From Clostridia bacterium BRH_c25 (GTDB taxonomy: Bacteria > Bacillota_A > Clostridia > Lutisporales > Lutisporaceae): a DNA stretch of 64,000 nt. The stretch lies in assembly GCA_001515955.1 (NCBI GenBank), contig LOES01000167.1, forward strand, positions 7,898-71,897, given 5' to 3'. Position numbers and translations under genes: made by a program. The notes beneath the pieces were generated by a model. It ran no database searches. It saw nothing but the letters and a program-made list of their open reading frames with translations, and was not told the DNA's origin. Of the stretch, positions 53,210-62,108 are shown piece after piece (position 1 is the first letter of the stretch; every line of letters begins with the position of its first letter).

Positions 53210-53235
53210 AAAAGGGACGGTATTCCGCCCCTTTT
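53210..53235 (-). terminator. Terminator between the Tad pilus operon and the transfer operon
   Basis: AAAAGGG-A-CGG-TATT-CCG-C-CCCTTTT forms a stem of ten pairs with one A-C mismatch and a four-base loop (53210-53235). On the minus strand the hairpin ends in TTTTCT. It lies just after the 29-codon gene and before the 102-residue protein gene, dividing the two gene blocks. Confidence 0.6.
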
Positions 53236-53247
53236 GCTCTACTGCCG

Positions 53248-53337
53248 TCATTTCTTTTTTTGTTTGATATGCAGGTATACTGCACCACCCACAATCACCA
53301 GACAAAGAACGATGGCCAGTATCGTTTTAAGCTCCAT
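53248..53337 (-). CDS. 29-residue single-helix membrane peptide
   Basis: The frame is short but has an ideal ribosome site (AAGGAGG, seven bases before the ATG at 53337). It codes for MELKTILAIVLCLVIVGGAV plus YLHIKQKKK: one membrane helix with a basic end. It follows the prepilin peptidase gene by 39 bases and ends before a terminator, so it is probably the last gene of the Tad operon. No function is known. Confidence 0.5.
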   Translation of the reverse strand: MELKTILAIVLCLVIVGGAVYLHIKQKKK

Positions 53338-53376
53338 CAAAACACCTCCTTATCCTGACCAATTCATGCTTATACA

Positions 53377-53823
53377 TCATCCTGCGACAAGTAAGCCATT
53401 TACAAAAACAATGCTGATGTAAATAAAAAATCCAATGCTTAAGAATACAGCCAGAGGAACACTTTTTTGCTTTGTTACCTTTGCATAAAGACAAGCAGGA
53501 ACCAGTGCAAAAAATAAAATAACCGCCAGTCCATACAATCCAAAGCAAAACCCCAATGCTGACGTCAACTTGATATCACCGCCACCAACACCACCATATT
53601 TCATTGCAAGATAGAAGAGAGTAATGCCCGGTAGCAAAAACCCTATAGTCCGCTGGACTAAGGTCGGATATGGTAGAAGAAAAACAGATATGCTGCCAAT
53701 CAGGAAGATTGCAATCCATGTCCAATCAGGAATAATACGCTTTCTATAATCTATTACTGCCGCCCACAAAAGAGGAACAACACAAAATAGCAGTATCATG
53801 TCAATTACCTGTGGTGACATCAT
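53377..53823 (-). CDS. tadV: Prepilin peptidase (A24 family, TadV/CpaA-like)
   Basis: The product is 148 residues with about five membrane helices. The two catalytic aspartates of A24 peptidases are visible: VIDYRKRIIPDW at about residues 24-35, and GGVGGGDIKLTSALG at about residues 76-90 (GGGD-I/V-K). It would cut the leader of the Flp-like pilins. The start at 53823 overlaps the CARDB protein gene by 23 bases; an ATG at 53799 (codon 9) with AGGT upstream is possible too. Confidence 0.85.
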   Translation of the reverse strand: MMSPQVIDMILLFCVVPLLWAAVIDYRKRIIPDWTWIAIFLIGSISVFLLPYPTLVQRTIGFLLPGITLFYLAMKYGGVGGGDIKLTSALGFCFGLYGLAVILFFALVPACLYAKVTKQKSVPLAVFLSIGFFIYISIVFVNGLLVAG

Positions 53824-56800
53824 CAGAGTACATACTGTCTACCACATGAACCTTAAGTTCTCCTCCTGTAATCCACCGTGATAGCGTTCCTCCTGGAGTA
53901 TGGACATCGGTGACAAGGAGCTGTATGATATAGTCCCTGTTATCCGGAAACCACACCGGAATGTAATGCTTTCTGTACCTAAAGGGAGATGAGGGATTTT
54001 CCTTAAAGACAAATTGACCGCCCTCTTTTATTAGAGGAATAGCCGTATCATATCGGTATTCCGGTAGATAGACTTCCGCCGTCTGAGGCGCCGTAATCAG
54101 CTCCGGTCTGTCATAATTGGTGTTCACGGTGCTCGTAACACGAATAGAATAGCCGTAGCCCGATTTGAGATAACCTTTGGCTTTCGTATCATAATCCAGC
54201 ACAGCACTTATCTTTAACTCAGCATAGAATTGTCGCCATACAAATTGGCCGCTCTCATACCTCTGCTCCCACCACGTTACTCTAGGCTGTTCATTTCTTT
54301 TCGGCGGATCAGGCAGCGCCCGACATTCCTCCGGTTCCTCATAGGATATGTTCTGGATCACAGCCTTTTGAGTATAGGTGTTGTTGTCGGCAGTGCTTTC
54401 ATTGCCTAATGACTGTTCAGGATTGATAATCGCAATCAGGGTCACTTCCTTGTCGCTCTGCACATTGGGTGTATCCCATCGTATAGATACAACATTCCAT
54501 GTATCCTTTTCCATGACTACTGCATCAATTCGCTTTGACAAAGATAACTCAGGTATTTGAAATAGTACAGTGACATTTTGTCCCGGCGTAAAGTCCAGAC
54601 TGCCCTTATTGGATACTTTGACAGTGGTAATGACAGACTGATTTTCCTTATATTGATCGGGCGTAATTCTTTGTACATCCAAATCATAAGGGCGTTCTAA
54701 CACCATTATTTCTGTCCAAACCCGGTTATTACTTGTATTAGTGTCTATGTACCCAATAGGCGGCGAGACTTCCGCCGACAATCGGATAGGTATACCTTTT
54801 TCCCCAGCCGTTTTTGTAACAAGAAAAGCTTTCTTTTCAAAGGCTTTAAAATTGGTTGTCGAGGGAATGTCAGGAATCGCATTACCGTTAATTGTGATAC
54901 TCAGTCCTACGTCTGACAGCTCCTTATCAGTAGAGTTGGCAAAGAATACTGTAAAGCTGTATTCCTCCCGTTCATAGACGGTGGGCGGAGACGATAGGTT
55001 TACCCATACATCACATAACAATTTCACCGGGTTATCTGGTGGATTGCTTGGTTCCTCAGGTTTATCCGGGTTGTCAGGTGGTTTTTCGGGATCATCAGGA
55101 TTTTCAGGCGGGTCATCGGGTTCGCTGGGTGGATCATCAGGTTCTTCAGGGTGGTCTGGATCATCAGAAGGTCGTTCTACTACTCTAATATTCGAAACAG
55201 CAGTATTATTAATGGAATTCTCATCTGTAAAACCCTCCGGTGCTTCCACATTAGCCCACAGATTGTATACCTCGCCTTTGCTTCCCGCCGTCCCTGTAAA
55301 GGTAAAGACCTTTGTTTCCTGAGGCTTAAAGCTGACGGTTTTAGGAACTTGCGACAAGATAATTTCGTTATTTTTTGTCTGCAAAAGCACAGTTTCCAGC
55401 ACTATACCGCTGTGGTTAGTAAAGCTCACAGAATAACTGTAATCCTCATGTTCATATACCGTAGGTGGAGCTAATATGCTTACTGACAGATCACAAATTC
55501 TTGGTGTATCTGCTGGCTCCTCAGGTGGATTCTCAGGTTCTTCAGGTTCTTCAGGATTATCGTCAGGACTAGGCGTTGGTTCAGGTTCAGGGTCAACCAC
55601 TTTAATTACCGCTGTAGCCGTGTTATTGGAAAGATTTCCATCTATAAAACCCACTTGTACACCAATATTAGCCCACAGGTGGATTTCATCGGCGGTAGTA
55701 TCTGCGGTGTGTTTGATGACATAGGTTTTGCTTACGTTTGGTGTAAAGTCTTTCATTACAGGAATCTCTTCAATTAGGACACCATCCACCACACCTTTTA
55801 AGGGTACGTCATAGGCTGCACTCTTTCCACTGTTCATGTAAATCACAGTAAAGGAGTAGTTGTCGCCACGTTTCACCATGACTGGTGCTCGGATAACAAC
55901 CGATAAGTCGTTTCCCTCCTGTATCCTAAACTTGAAATAAAAGTCTACAGTGGGAATCTGGTAATTGATTTTCTGAGTAACAGAGGTCTGTGTCTTGTTT
56001 TCCCCATCAAAGTATTCAGCGCTCTCCGGCGTATAATCCCATTCAAGCCCCAAATATGTAAAGTTTCGAGATAAGCGGATATCATCTTTAGTAAAGGTTA
56101 CGGAAGTTGTCTGGTAGGGATAGAGCAGTTCTGGTACCCCTTTGTCCTGAGCGGTAAGTCTGCCATAAAACTCCTGTTTTTGTTCATCACACCAATTAGC
56201 CTCCACATCAATTTTAACCGGTGCTTGATAGGACAATGCTGTATTTCTCATAGTTTCAAAAGCAATAATGGTTTTGGGTGTCCACCCATAAAGAGTTGTC
56301 AGTGGTTTAAAATCTCTGTTGGCATCATATGTTCCATATATCTTACCGGATCTAAAGTCATGAATCTCCACCACATTGCTGCCCTTTAACGTGTAGGTTT
56401 CGCCATCATATCTGCCAATCCATCCGGCAATCCGTTCTTGTTCATAGTCTGCAACCGTATTGGCATTTACAATATCTATACGCTGTGGCTCTGAGAAGGA
56501 CTTTATCAATGTTTCGCCCTCATAAATTTCCTTGACATTCATGCCTATGGTGCGATAACGGACGTCATAGATGGCTTTTACTTGATACAAGACATTTACC
56601 GTGATGGTAAGTACTGCACCCTGGTCTGTTTTTGCAGTAATGGTATAAGGACCACACGCTTCTTTATTTTCAATGCTTAGTATATATTCAGGCTCAATGC
56701 TTCTGCTTTGATCGCTATATTCCAATTGAACATCGGTAATTTTACCGGTTTGAGCCATTACACCGATAGTGATATTTTCCGGAAAATTCTCCACTGCTAC

Positions 56801-56944
56801 CATGCCGCTTTCGTTTTGCAAGTCATTTATGGGAGATGCAACATTTATGATAATATCGCTATTAGATATAGCAAAAACCTTAACTGATAAGAGAAGACAA
56901 CATGCAAATATAAACGGAATAGCAAAGATGAATTTATTCTTCAT
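53801..56944 (-). CDS. Large secreted CARDB-repeat surface protein of the Tad locus
   Basis: The product is 1047 residues. A signal peptide (FIFAIPFIFACCLLLSVKVFA) precedes beta-rich repeats. Three units of about 110 residues, each with a variant of PPTVYEHEDYSYSVSFTN and ending in a NNT/NNR motif, start at about residues 340, 480 and 645; a more divergent fourth follows at about 755. These look like CARDB adhesion domains. Pro/Glu/Asp linkers at about residues 448-480 and 590-640 (PEEPDDPPSEPDDPPENPDD) separate them. No LPXTG or C-terminal membrane anchor is seen. It may be a pilus-tip or cell-surface adhesin. Its gene lies between a pseudopilin and the prepilin peptidase, so export with the pilus is likely. 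Confidence 0.7.
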   Translation of the reverse strand: MKNKFIFAIPFIFACCLLLSVKVFAISNSDIIINVASPINDLQNESGMVAVENFPENITIGVMAQTGKITDVQLEYSDQSRSIEPEYILSIENKEACGPYTITAKTDQGAVLTITVNVLYQVKAIYDVRYRTIGMNVKEIYEGETLIKSFSEPQRIDIVNANTVADYEQERIAGWIGRYDGETYTLKGSNVVEIHDFRSGKIYGTYDANRDFKPLTTLYGWTPKTIIAFETMRNTALSYQAPVKIDVEANWCDEQKQEFYGRLTAQDKGVPELLYPYQTTSVTFTKDDIRLSRNFTYLGLEWDYTPESAEYFDGENKTQTSVTQKINYQIPTVDFYFKFRIQEGNDLSVVIRAPVMVKRGDNYSFTVIYMNSGKSAAYDVPLKGVVDGVLIEEIPVMKDFTPNVSKTYVIKHTADTTADEIHLWANIGVQVGFIDGNLSNNTATAVIKVVDPEPEPTPSPDDNPEEPEEPENPPEEPADTPRICDLSVSILAPPTVYEHEDYSYSVSFTNHSGIVLETVLLQTKNNEIILSQVPKTVSFKPQETKVFTFTGTAGSKGEVYNLWANVEAPEGFTDENSINNTAVSNIRVVERPSDDPDHPEEPDDPPSEPDDPPENPDDPEKPPDNPDKPEEPSNPPDNPVKLLCDVWVNLSSPPTVYEREEYSFTVFFANSTDKELSDVGLSITINGNAIPDIPSTTNFKAFEKKAFLVTKTAGEKGIPIRLSAEVSPPIGYIDTNTSNNRVWTEIMVLERPYDLDVQRITPDQYKENQSVITTVKVSNKGSLDFTPGQNVTVLFQIPELSLSKRIDAVVMEKDTWNVVSIRWDTPNVQSDKEVTLIAIINPEQSLGNESTADNNTYTQKAVIQNISYEEPEECRALPDPPKRNEQPRVTWWEQRYESGQFVWRQFYAELKISAVLDYDTKAKGYLKSGYGYSIRVTSTVNTNYDRPELITAPQTAEVYLPEYRYDTAIPLIKEGGQFVFKENPSSPFRYRKHYIPVWFPDNRDYIIQLLVTDVHTPGGTLSRWITGGELKVHVVDSMYSDDVTTGN

Positions 56945-57426
56945 TAAGGACCTCCTTCCTCAATTCTGTTGTTAACACTGGATATACTAAAGGGAAGTCT
57001 CACCTCACCGGTCAGAAAGCTAAAAATGCTACGGGTCTTCAGTGCTCCGTTCAGCGTCAGCCGGGGCGGATTATCAGTTGCATCAATACTTTTAATTTCA
57101 AGCTCATAAACCCATTCTTTATCGGCATATTTATTCAGTCCTGAATCCAGCTTCATGCTTTCATGCAGGTATTTGTACAGCTTTTCTTTTGCAAGTTCAC
57201 TATCAATACGGACATATCCATCCCTGCGGTATTCATCCAGCATAGCATATTCTACTGATGTATTTACGCCTCTTTGAAGTACATATTCCACCTGCTGATA
57301 CAGGCTTTCCATGCGAAAATATTCAATCAGTATGGCTGAAAGTGTCAGGATAAAAAATACAAGAATTAGAATAAATACAAAGGCATCACCCCTGCGATCC
57401 TTCAAAATACGTTTAAAACGTTCCAC
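56944..57426 (-). CDS. TadE/TadG-like pseudopilin
   Basis: The product is 160 residues. After a basic start (FKRILKDRRGDAFVFILILV) comes one membrane helix at about residues 14-38 and then a mostly extracellular part. DRRGD before the helix is the typical TadE-like plan. It is probably a minor pilin. Its stop overlaps the start of the CARDB gene by one base, so they are co-translated. Confidence 0.65.
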   Translation of the reverse strand: MERFKRILKDRRGDAFVFILILVFFILTLSAILIEYFRMESLYQQVEYVLQRGVNTSVEYAMLDEYRRDGYVRIDSELAKEKLYKYLHESMKLDSGLNKYADKEWVYELEIKSIDATDNPPRLTLNGALKTRSIFSFLTGEVRLPFSISSVNNRIEEGGP

Positions 57427-57450
57427 TACCTTCCCTCCTTTCCGGCACTC

Positions 57451-57936
57451 TCAGTCAGAAGGCTTCCAATATTTTTCTGACATGCCCGTAATGCTCACCC
57501 GCATAGGAATCATAATCTGTACAGGCGGCGCAAAGGATGGTGTAAAAATTGTAAATGGATGACTGTATGTCATCGTAACTGTAAAAGTATCTCGCAATTG
57601 GATCTTCTTCTGACCATCGCAGTATTCTACATCCTCTACTATCATTTCTGGTGAAAGACCTGTCTGCTGTTTAAGCCGGTAGAAAACATCATAGGCTTTG
57701 TCAGATACCTGTCCCTCAAGTTCAACCACCCGGACAATACGGCGGCAAACATGGTTCAGATTCAGATAAGTGGTAAAAATACTTAGAAAACTCATGACCG
57801 TAACCATGAGCGTAATTACAACCAGCGTTTTTATCATTAGGTCAAAGTAGCTACTGCCTCTCTTATCAGAAATGATCTTTCGAAAAAGCAGAGGGAGAGA
57901 ATTACTCTCCCCTATGCTTTGGTGCCTCCTATGCAT
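57451..57936 (-). CDS. DUF4320/TadE-like pseudopilin
   Basis: The product is 161 residues from the ATG at 57936 (GGGAGG upstream); an ATG at 57981 overlapping the stop of the Flp-like gene is the alternative. The start ISDKRGSSYFDLMIKTLVVI shows the conserved RGS/RG element followed by one membrane helix. The rest (SITGMSEKYWKPSD at the end) matches DUF4320 proteins of Clostridial Tad loci. It is probably a minor pilin. Confidence 0.7.
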   Translation of the reverse strand: MHRRHQSIGESNSLPLLFRKIISDKRGSSYFDLMIKTLVVITLMVTVMSFLSIFTTYLNLNHVCRRIVRVVELEGQVSDKAYDVFYRLKQQTGLSPEMIVEDVEYCDGQKKIQLRDTFTVTMTYSHPFTIFTPSFAPPVQIMIPMRVSITGMSEKYWKPSD

Positions 57937-57980
57937 CTGATTAGCACCTCCCGCCTCTGAATATACCTTTCGCGGTTTCA

Positions 57981-58193
57981 TTAGCTCAGTAAACCGGTTA
58001 TCTTACTGACAATGCTGTTCCAAATAGTAGTGATAGAACCCTGGTACAGTGTCATAAACACTGCTCCTACCACCACGACAATCAAAACCACGATGAGCCA
58101 TCCGGTCATCTGGTCTCCGGATTGGTTAGTCAGAATATTTCTAGCTTTGAGTCCTGCTTTTCTCATTTTGTTTTTTAAGGTTACCATCATCAT
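57981..58193 (-). CDS. Flp-like pilin 3
   Basis: The product is 70 residues from the ATG at 58193, five bases after GGAGG. The end is almost the same as in the two genes upstream: NQSGDQMTGWLIVVLIVVVV then GAVFMTLYQGSITTIWNSIV. The charged leader before one long hydrophobic helix is the plan of Flp/Tad major pilins. It is the last of three tandem copies. Confidence 0.8.
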   Translation of the reverse strand: MMMVTLKNKMRKAGLKARNILTNQSGDQMTGWLIVVLIVVVVGAVFMTLYQGSITTIWNSIVSKITGLLS

Positions 58194-58281
58194 AAATACC
58201 TCCATATCATTTTTGTTTTGGTTTAGGGAAAAGGGAGAGCAGTGCTCCCCCTGTGTCACTGCCTTTAGTTATTAAGAGCTG

Positions 58282-58491
58282 TTAGCTCAAAAGACCGGTA
58301 ATCTTAGTAACTATACTGTTCCAAATAGTAGTGATGGAATCCTGATACAGTGTCATAAATACTGCACCCACTACCACAACAACCAATACGACAATAAGCC
58401 AGCCAGTCATTTGGTCACCGGATTGATTTGTCAAAACACTTCTGGTTTTTATACCTGCCATCTTCAATTTGCTTTTTACTGTAGTCAACAT
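58282..58491 (-). CDS. Flp-like pilin 2
   Basis: The product is 69 residues from the ATG at 58491 (GGAGG eight bases upstream). The core NQSGDQMTGWLIVVLVVVVV is identical for 16 residues with copy 3, and TLYQDSITTIWNSIVTKITG differs by one Asp. The leader (LTTVKSKLKMAGIKTRSVL) is the part that varies. Spacers of 80-100 bases separate the copies. Confidence 0.8.
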   Translation of the reverse strand: MLTTVKSKLKMAGIKTRSVLTNQSGDQMTGWLIVVLVVVVVGAVFMTLYQDSITTIWNSIVTKITGLLS

Positions 58492-58586
58492 AGAAAATAC
58501 CTCCATTATTTTTTAGATTTTGGTTTCAAAGAAAAAAGGGAGCCATGCTCGCCATGCTCCCCTGCGTTGCTGCCTTTTAACTAAGG

Positions 58587-58784
58587 TTAGCTCAAAAGGC
58601 CGGTAATCTTGGTAACAATGCTGTTCCATATGCTAGTGATAGAACCCTGGTACAGTGTCATAAATACCGCACCGACTACCACAACAACCAGCACGACAAT
58701 AAGCCAGCCGGTCATTTGATCACCAGATTTGTTTACCAAAACATTTTTGGTCTTCAAAAGGGTGCCTGTAATGTTTTTCTTCAT
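58587..58784 (-). CDS. Flp-like pilin 1
   Basis: The product is 65 residues from the ATG at 58784, which has AAAGGAGG nine bases upstream. A longer start at 58838 also has a strong site (AGGAGG) and would add 18 basic residues. NKSGDQMTGWLIVVLVVVVV and TLYQGSITSIWNSIVTKITG are nearly the same as copies 2 and 3. The two good starts could give long and short forms. Confidence 0.8.
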   Translation of the reverse strand: MKKNITGTLLKTKNVLVNKSGDQMTGWLIVVLVVVVVGAVFMTLYQGSITSIWNSIVTKITGLLS

Positions 58785-58890
58785 GGTTTTCGCCCTCCTT
58801 TCTTTGGTAATGGAATTTGCGTTTTTCTTGCTTTTCATGGGTATTACCTCCTGAAAATTTATTTTTGAAAAGGGTTTCCCCGTTTTCACA

Positions 58891-59796
58891 TTAAAAAAGG
58901 CCCCCCATTGACCTTATTAGGTGGGAGCCTATCACATAGAGCAAGCTGGCAAGTGTCACAGCCACAAGAGGTATTGATGCAATCTTGATCCTACGAGGGA
59001 GCTTATTCAGTTTTTTCCTTAGCGCTTCCTTTGCTTTAATATCCATGTCTCTGGCAAGATACGCCAGTGCCTCACCTTGATGTTCGCCCCTGTAAAGCCC
59101 AATAAGGGCGTTTACCAAGAAGGATACATCCGTCAGACCAATACGTTCATTGAAGTTGCGTAGAGCTGTTTCAATATCCTTTGCTTTCATCTCCATGACC
59201 AAAACCGAAACATCATATTGGAATACTTCACTGGCTACCTTTAAATAATCCTCAAATATTTGGATTAAATCCACCTGTACAATCTTCTTTCGGCTATCAC
59301 CTTTGACATCGTCTAACTTATACAGGATAGACCGCACAAAACCCGGCAATTCCATTTCAATACGGTTCTTCTTTTCCTTCATCTTATCTTTGAGATCAGT
59401 CATGAAGTGAAAATATACCACTATCGAAAAGATAAGTACAATCGGAGCAATATTGGCCGCACCAACGGCAAAGAGCAATAAAGCTAAAGGTAAGGTTAAA
59501 AGAGCACACAGTATTGCTCTGGCATAATACTCCTTAGGTGTCAGTTCCAGCCCTCCTCGCTTAAGAATGGATGCCATCCTTGCTTCTTTCACCGGGTCAA
59601 GTGGAATGAGACGGGCTACCGGCTTTACAAAAGGCATAACAAAACAGTTTAGCAGCCTTTTGCCGGTTTGTTCTTTTCCTTCTTGCAGATTTTTTATATT
59701 CTTTTTCATACTCAATTTAGGAATTTTAAGGATCTGTCTGCATATTAAAAAACCCGCTGCAGTCAGCAGGATAAATATAATGATTTGATAAAACAA
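58891..59796 (-). CDS. tadC: TadC-like inner-membrane platform protein
   Basis: The product is 301 residues with a T2SS-F type domain. It has hydrophobic segments at the start (IIIFILLTAAGFLICRQI), in the middle (ILCALLTLPLALLLFAVGAA) and at the end (IASIPLVAVTLASLLYVIGS), and the conserved cytoplasmic part in between (IGLTDVSFLVNALIGLYRGE). TadB and TadC form the platform on which pilins are built. It lies 12 bases after tadB. Confidence 0.8.
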   Translation of the reverse strand: MFYQIIIFILLTAAGFLICRQILKIPKLSMKKNIKNLQEGKEQTGKRLLNCFVMPFVKPVARLIPLDPVKEARMASILKRGGLELTPKEYYARAILCALLTLPLALLLFAVGAANIAPIVLIFSIVVYFHFMTDLKDKMKEKKNRIEMELPGFVRSILYKLDDVKGDSRKKIVQVDLIQIFEDYLKVASEVFQYDVSVLVMEMKAKDIETALRNFNERIGLTDVSFLVNALIGLYRGEHQGEALAYLARDMDIKAKEALRKKLNKLPRRIKIASIPLVAVTLASLLYVIGSHLIRSMGGLF

Positions 59797-59808
59797 CGGA
59801 AAACCTCC

Positions 59809-60723
59809 TTATCTGTTTGATGGTTTTGTAGCCTTCATCACGTAGAACGCTGTGGCAATAGCAGTTAGCAGCATGAGGATAATTAATATCTTTCCGATAG
59901 CCGTTTTGGTGAGAATAACAAACCATTCAGCATTTGAAAATCGCATCATAGGGATTACAGAAAACATCAGGCCCGCTGTCATTAGGTAATCTCGCCATAC
60001 CCTCACCATCATACCGTCACTTTCAATCTGCATTGACTTGGCATCGTTCATAGCCTTAATAATGGGAAACAAAGCAAATTTCAATCTTCGGTCATGATGG
60101 CAAAGAATAAGCGTTTTTACCCATTCGTTAAAGTACCGGTTTTTAATCTTTGCCGACAGGCGATATAGTCCATGCTCCACATTAGGATTAATAAGTCGAA
60201 TTTCCGATACGAATTCGTCAAAGGGTGTGGGTGCTCTCAGGTGAACCGGGATATATCGGTTCTTTTCTTCGACATAGGTTTCCACTGCTTTGATGATGTC
60301 ATCATTTCCTGCATAAGCGTTTGTGATGATGGACATGGTGTTCTCTAGCCCTTCGATTTCCTCTCTTGCTGCTGTAGCGCTTTTCACAGTCAGGTAAAAG
60401 TACGGGGCAGGAAGAACACACAATGCCATTACAGCTGCCAGCTCTACACTACTAAACATTAATGTCCCAACTACAAAGCCTCCTGCTGCCGACATGAGCA
60501 CCATCATAAAAAATTTCCTCTTAGTGCACCGGGTCTGCCGAAACAGGGTTTCAAACCGGATAGAAATTCGTTCCGTTATTTTCAGCTTTGTACCTGTGAG
60601 ATATAAGCGGCGTTTTTTCAGTGGATTTTGCTCTACAGCAAACGGATTCAGTTTTAGCAGGAGAAACAGTGCAATGCTAATGAGTACAAAAACAATCACA
60701 AGGGATAGATAAATTGGATTCAT
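59809..60723 (-). CDS. tadB: TadB-like inner-membrane platform protein
   Basis: The product is 304 residues of the same T2SS-F family. Membrane helices lie at the N-terminus (LSLVIVFVLISIALFLLL), around residues 80-120 (VVGTLMFSSVELAAVMALCV) and at the C-terminus (ILIILMLLTAIATAFYVM). The cytoplasmic part includes NTMSIITNAYAGNDDIIKAV. Its start overlaps the end of the tadA/cpaF gene by four bases. Confidence 0.8.
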   Translation of the reverse strand: MNPIYLSLVIVFVLISIALFLLLKLNPFAVEQNPLKKRRLYLTGTKLKITERISIRFETLFRQTRCTKRKFFMMVLMSAAGGFVVGTLMFSSVELAAVMALCVLPAPYFYLTVKSATAAREEIEGLENTMSIITNAYAGNDDIIKAVETYVEEKNRYIPVHLRAPTPFDEFVSEIRLINPNVEHGLYRLSAKIKNRYFNEWVKTLILCHHDRRLKFALFPIIKAMNDAKSMQIESDGMMVRVWRDYLMTAGLMFSVIPMMRFSNAEWFVILTKTAIGKILIILMLLTAIATAFYVMKATKPSNR

Positions 60724-62108
60724 GTAGTTCCTCCTTCCGCATAACGGCTAATCTCATTCTGGGGAACACCGCCAATTAGCAGTCGCTCTGCCAGTGTTGA
60801 AGAAATACATCCTAATCGCCTGTGATCCCCCACCACCTTTGTTATTCTTCCAGCCTCATCTCTCTCATAATAATCAACCACATATTTAAAAAGGGTATTA
60901 CCGGTAACTTCACTATTCTTTACCCCGGTAGCCTCAAAAATCTCCATATATTTACGTGATTTGTCCGGGAGCTGCATCTTAAAAAGCATGATAGGAAAGG
61001 CTTCTACAATGTTTTTCATAAGCCGCTCTTCTGATAATGATGTTCCCGCCTCCAGGCACATGGTTAGGATTCTGTCATATGCCGTCCGAGCGCTGTTAGC
61101 ATGAAGAGTACTGACGATGGTGTGCCCTGTTCGCCCTGCCTCTTGCACTGTAAGAGCTTCTTTACCACGCATCTCAGCCGGAACAAGAATTTCAGGGTGC
61201 AGCCTTAATGATAACTTTAGCAAATCCAGCATGGTAATAGCATTGGGTTCTTCTTTGGTCAATAGGTGAATGACGTCGTTAATCATCACCCCATTTTCAT
61301 CAAACTGTGCCAATGATAATTCACGAGTGTCCTCAATGGTGACTATTCTCTTGTCAGGAGGTACTCTGCTTAGAATGTATCCCATATCAGCAGTTTTTCC
61401 GCTACCGGTTGCTCCGGCAATGGCTACCGATACACCATTATTAACACATAAGCTCAGAAAATCCAGCTCCTCTGCTGTAGCTGTACCCCACTCAATCAGA
61501 TTTTCCCTTGTGATATAGGATGGCTTTTGCTTTCGTATGGAGGCAATGGCACCCGTATCCGGGTCAACGCAGGGCGTAATAGCACCCGACATACGAATAC
61601 CCCTTGCAATGAAACTATCCCCAATAGGTTTAGAGCCATCTAAAATGACATTCCCGAATCTGCTCATCTTTCTTACAATGTTGGCACAGGCTTCCGGATT
61701 ACTAAAGATTTCATTCAGACGCACCTTCTTGTCTTTATACTGTACCCAAATACCTGAAGAGCCATTGACGTTGATTTCCTCCGTATCAGTGTCTTGCAGA
61801 TAAGGAGATAACAATCCCATTCCAGCCATGTCGTAATAAACAGCATCCACCAGCTCCGAAATGTTGCGCAAGTCTTTAGCTACTAACTGCTCACTGTTTA
61901 GGTATCGTATGATGAGATCCTTGAGTTTTCCCTCGGCTTCCTCTGAATACAATACCTGGGCAAGCTCCGCAGAGTGGTTCTTTGCAATAATCCGTTGCAG
62001 TTTATCAAGAATTTCTCCGTAATCCTGCGCTTTCACACTTTCTCCACTGTCTGAACGCCTTTTATTGGCCTGGTAAATCAACTCATTGACTGAAAATCTG
62101 TTACTCAT
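60720..62108 (-). CDS. tadA: TadA/CpaF-type secretion ATPase
   Basis: The product is 462 residues from the ATG at 62108, which has GGAGGTC upstream and overlaps the preceding gene by four bases. Walker A is VAIAGATGSGKTADMGYIL at about residue 234, followed by RIVTIEDTRELSLAQFDENG (Asp box) and the His-box-like AGRTGHTIVSTLHANSAR. It is the engine for building the Flp pilus. The neighbours (tadZ before, tadB after) fit exactly. Confidence 0.9.
   Translation of the reverse strand: MSNRFSVNELIYQANKRRSDSGESVKAQDYGEILDKLQRIIAKNHSAELAQVLYSEEAEGKLKDLIIRYLNSEQLVAKDLRNISELVDAVYYDMAGMGLLSPYLQDTDTEEINVNGSSGIWVQYKDKKVRLNEIFSNPEACANIVRKMSRFGNVILDGSKPIGDSFIARGIRMSGAITPCVDPDTGAIASIRKQKPSYITRENLIEWGTATAEELDFLSLCVNNGVSVAIAGATGSGKTADMGYILSRVPPDKRIVTIEDTRELSLAQFDENGVMINDVIHLLTKEEPNAITMLDLLKLSLRLHPEILVPAEMRGKEALTVQEAGRTGHTIVSTLHANSARTAYDRILTMCLEAGTSLSEERLMKNIVEAFPIMLFKMQLPDKSRKYMEIFEATGVKNSEVTGNTLFKYVVDYYERDEAGRITKVVGDHRRLGCISSTLAERLLIGGVPQNEISRYAEGGTT

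Noticed and set aside
55020..55610. Many short repeats of the type GGTTC(C/T)TCAGG / TCATCAGG on the plus strand, which look like a repeat array.
   Set aside because: They encode the Pro/Glu/Asp linkers of the CARDB protein on the minus strand and have no regular spacer; it is not a CRISPR array.
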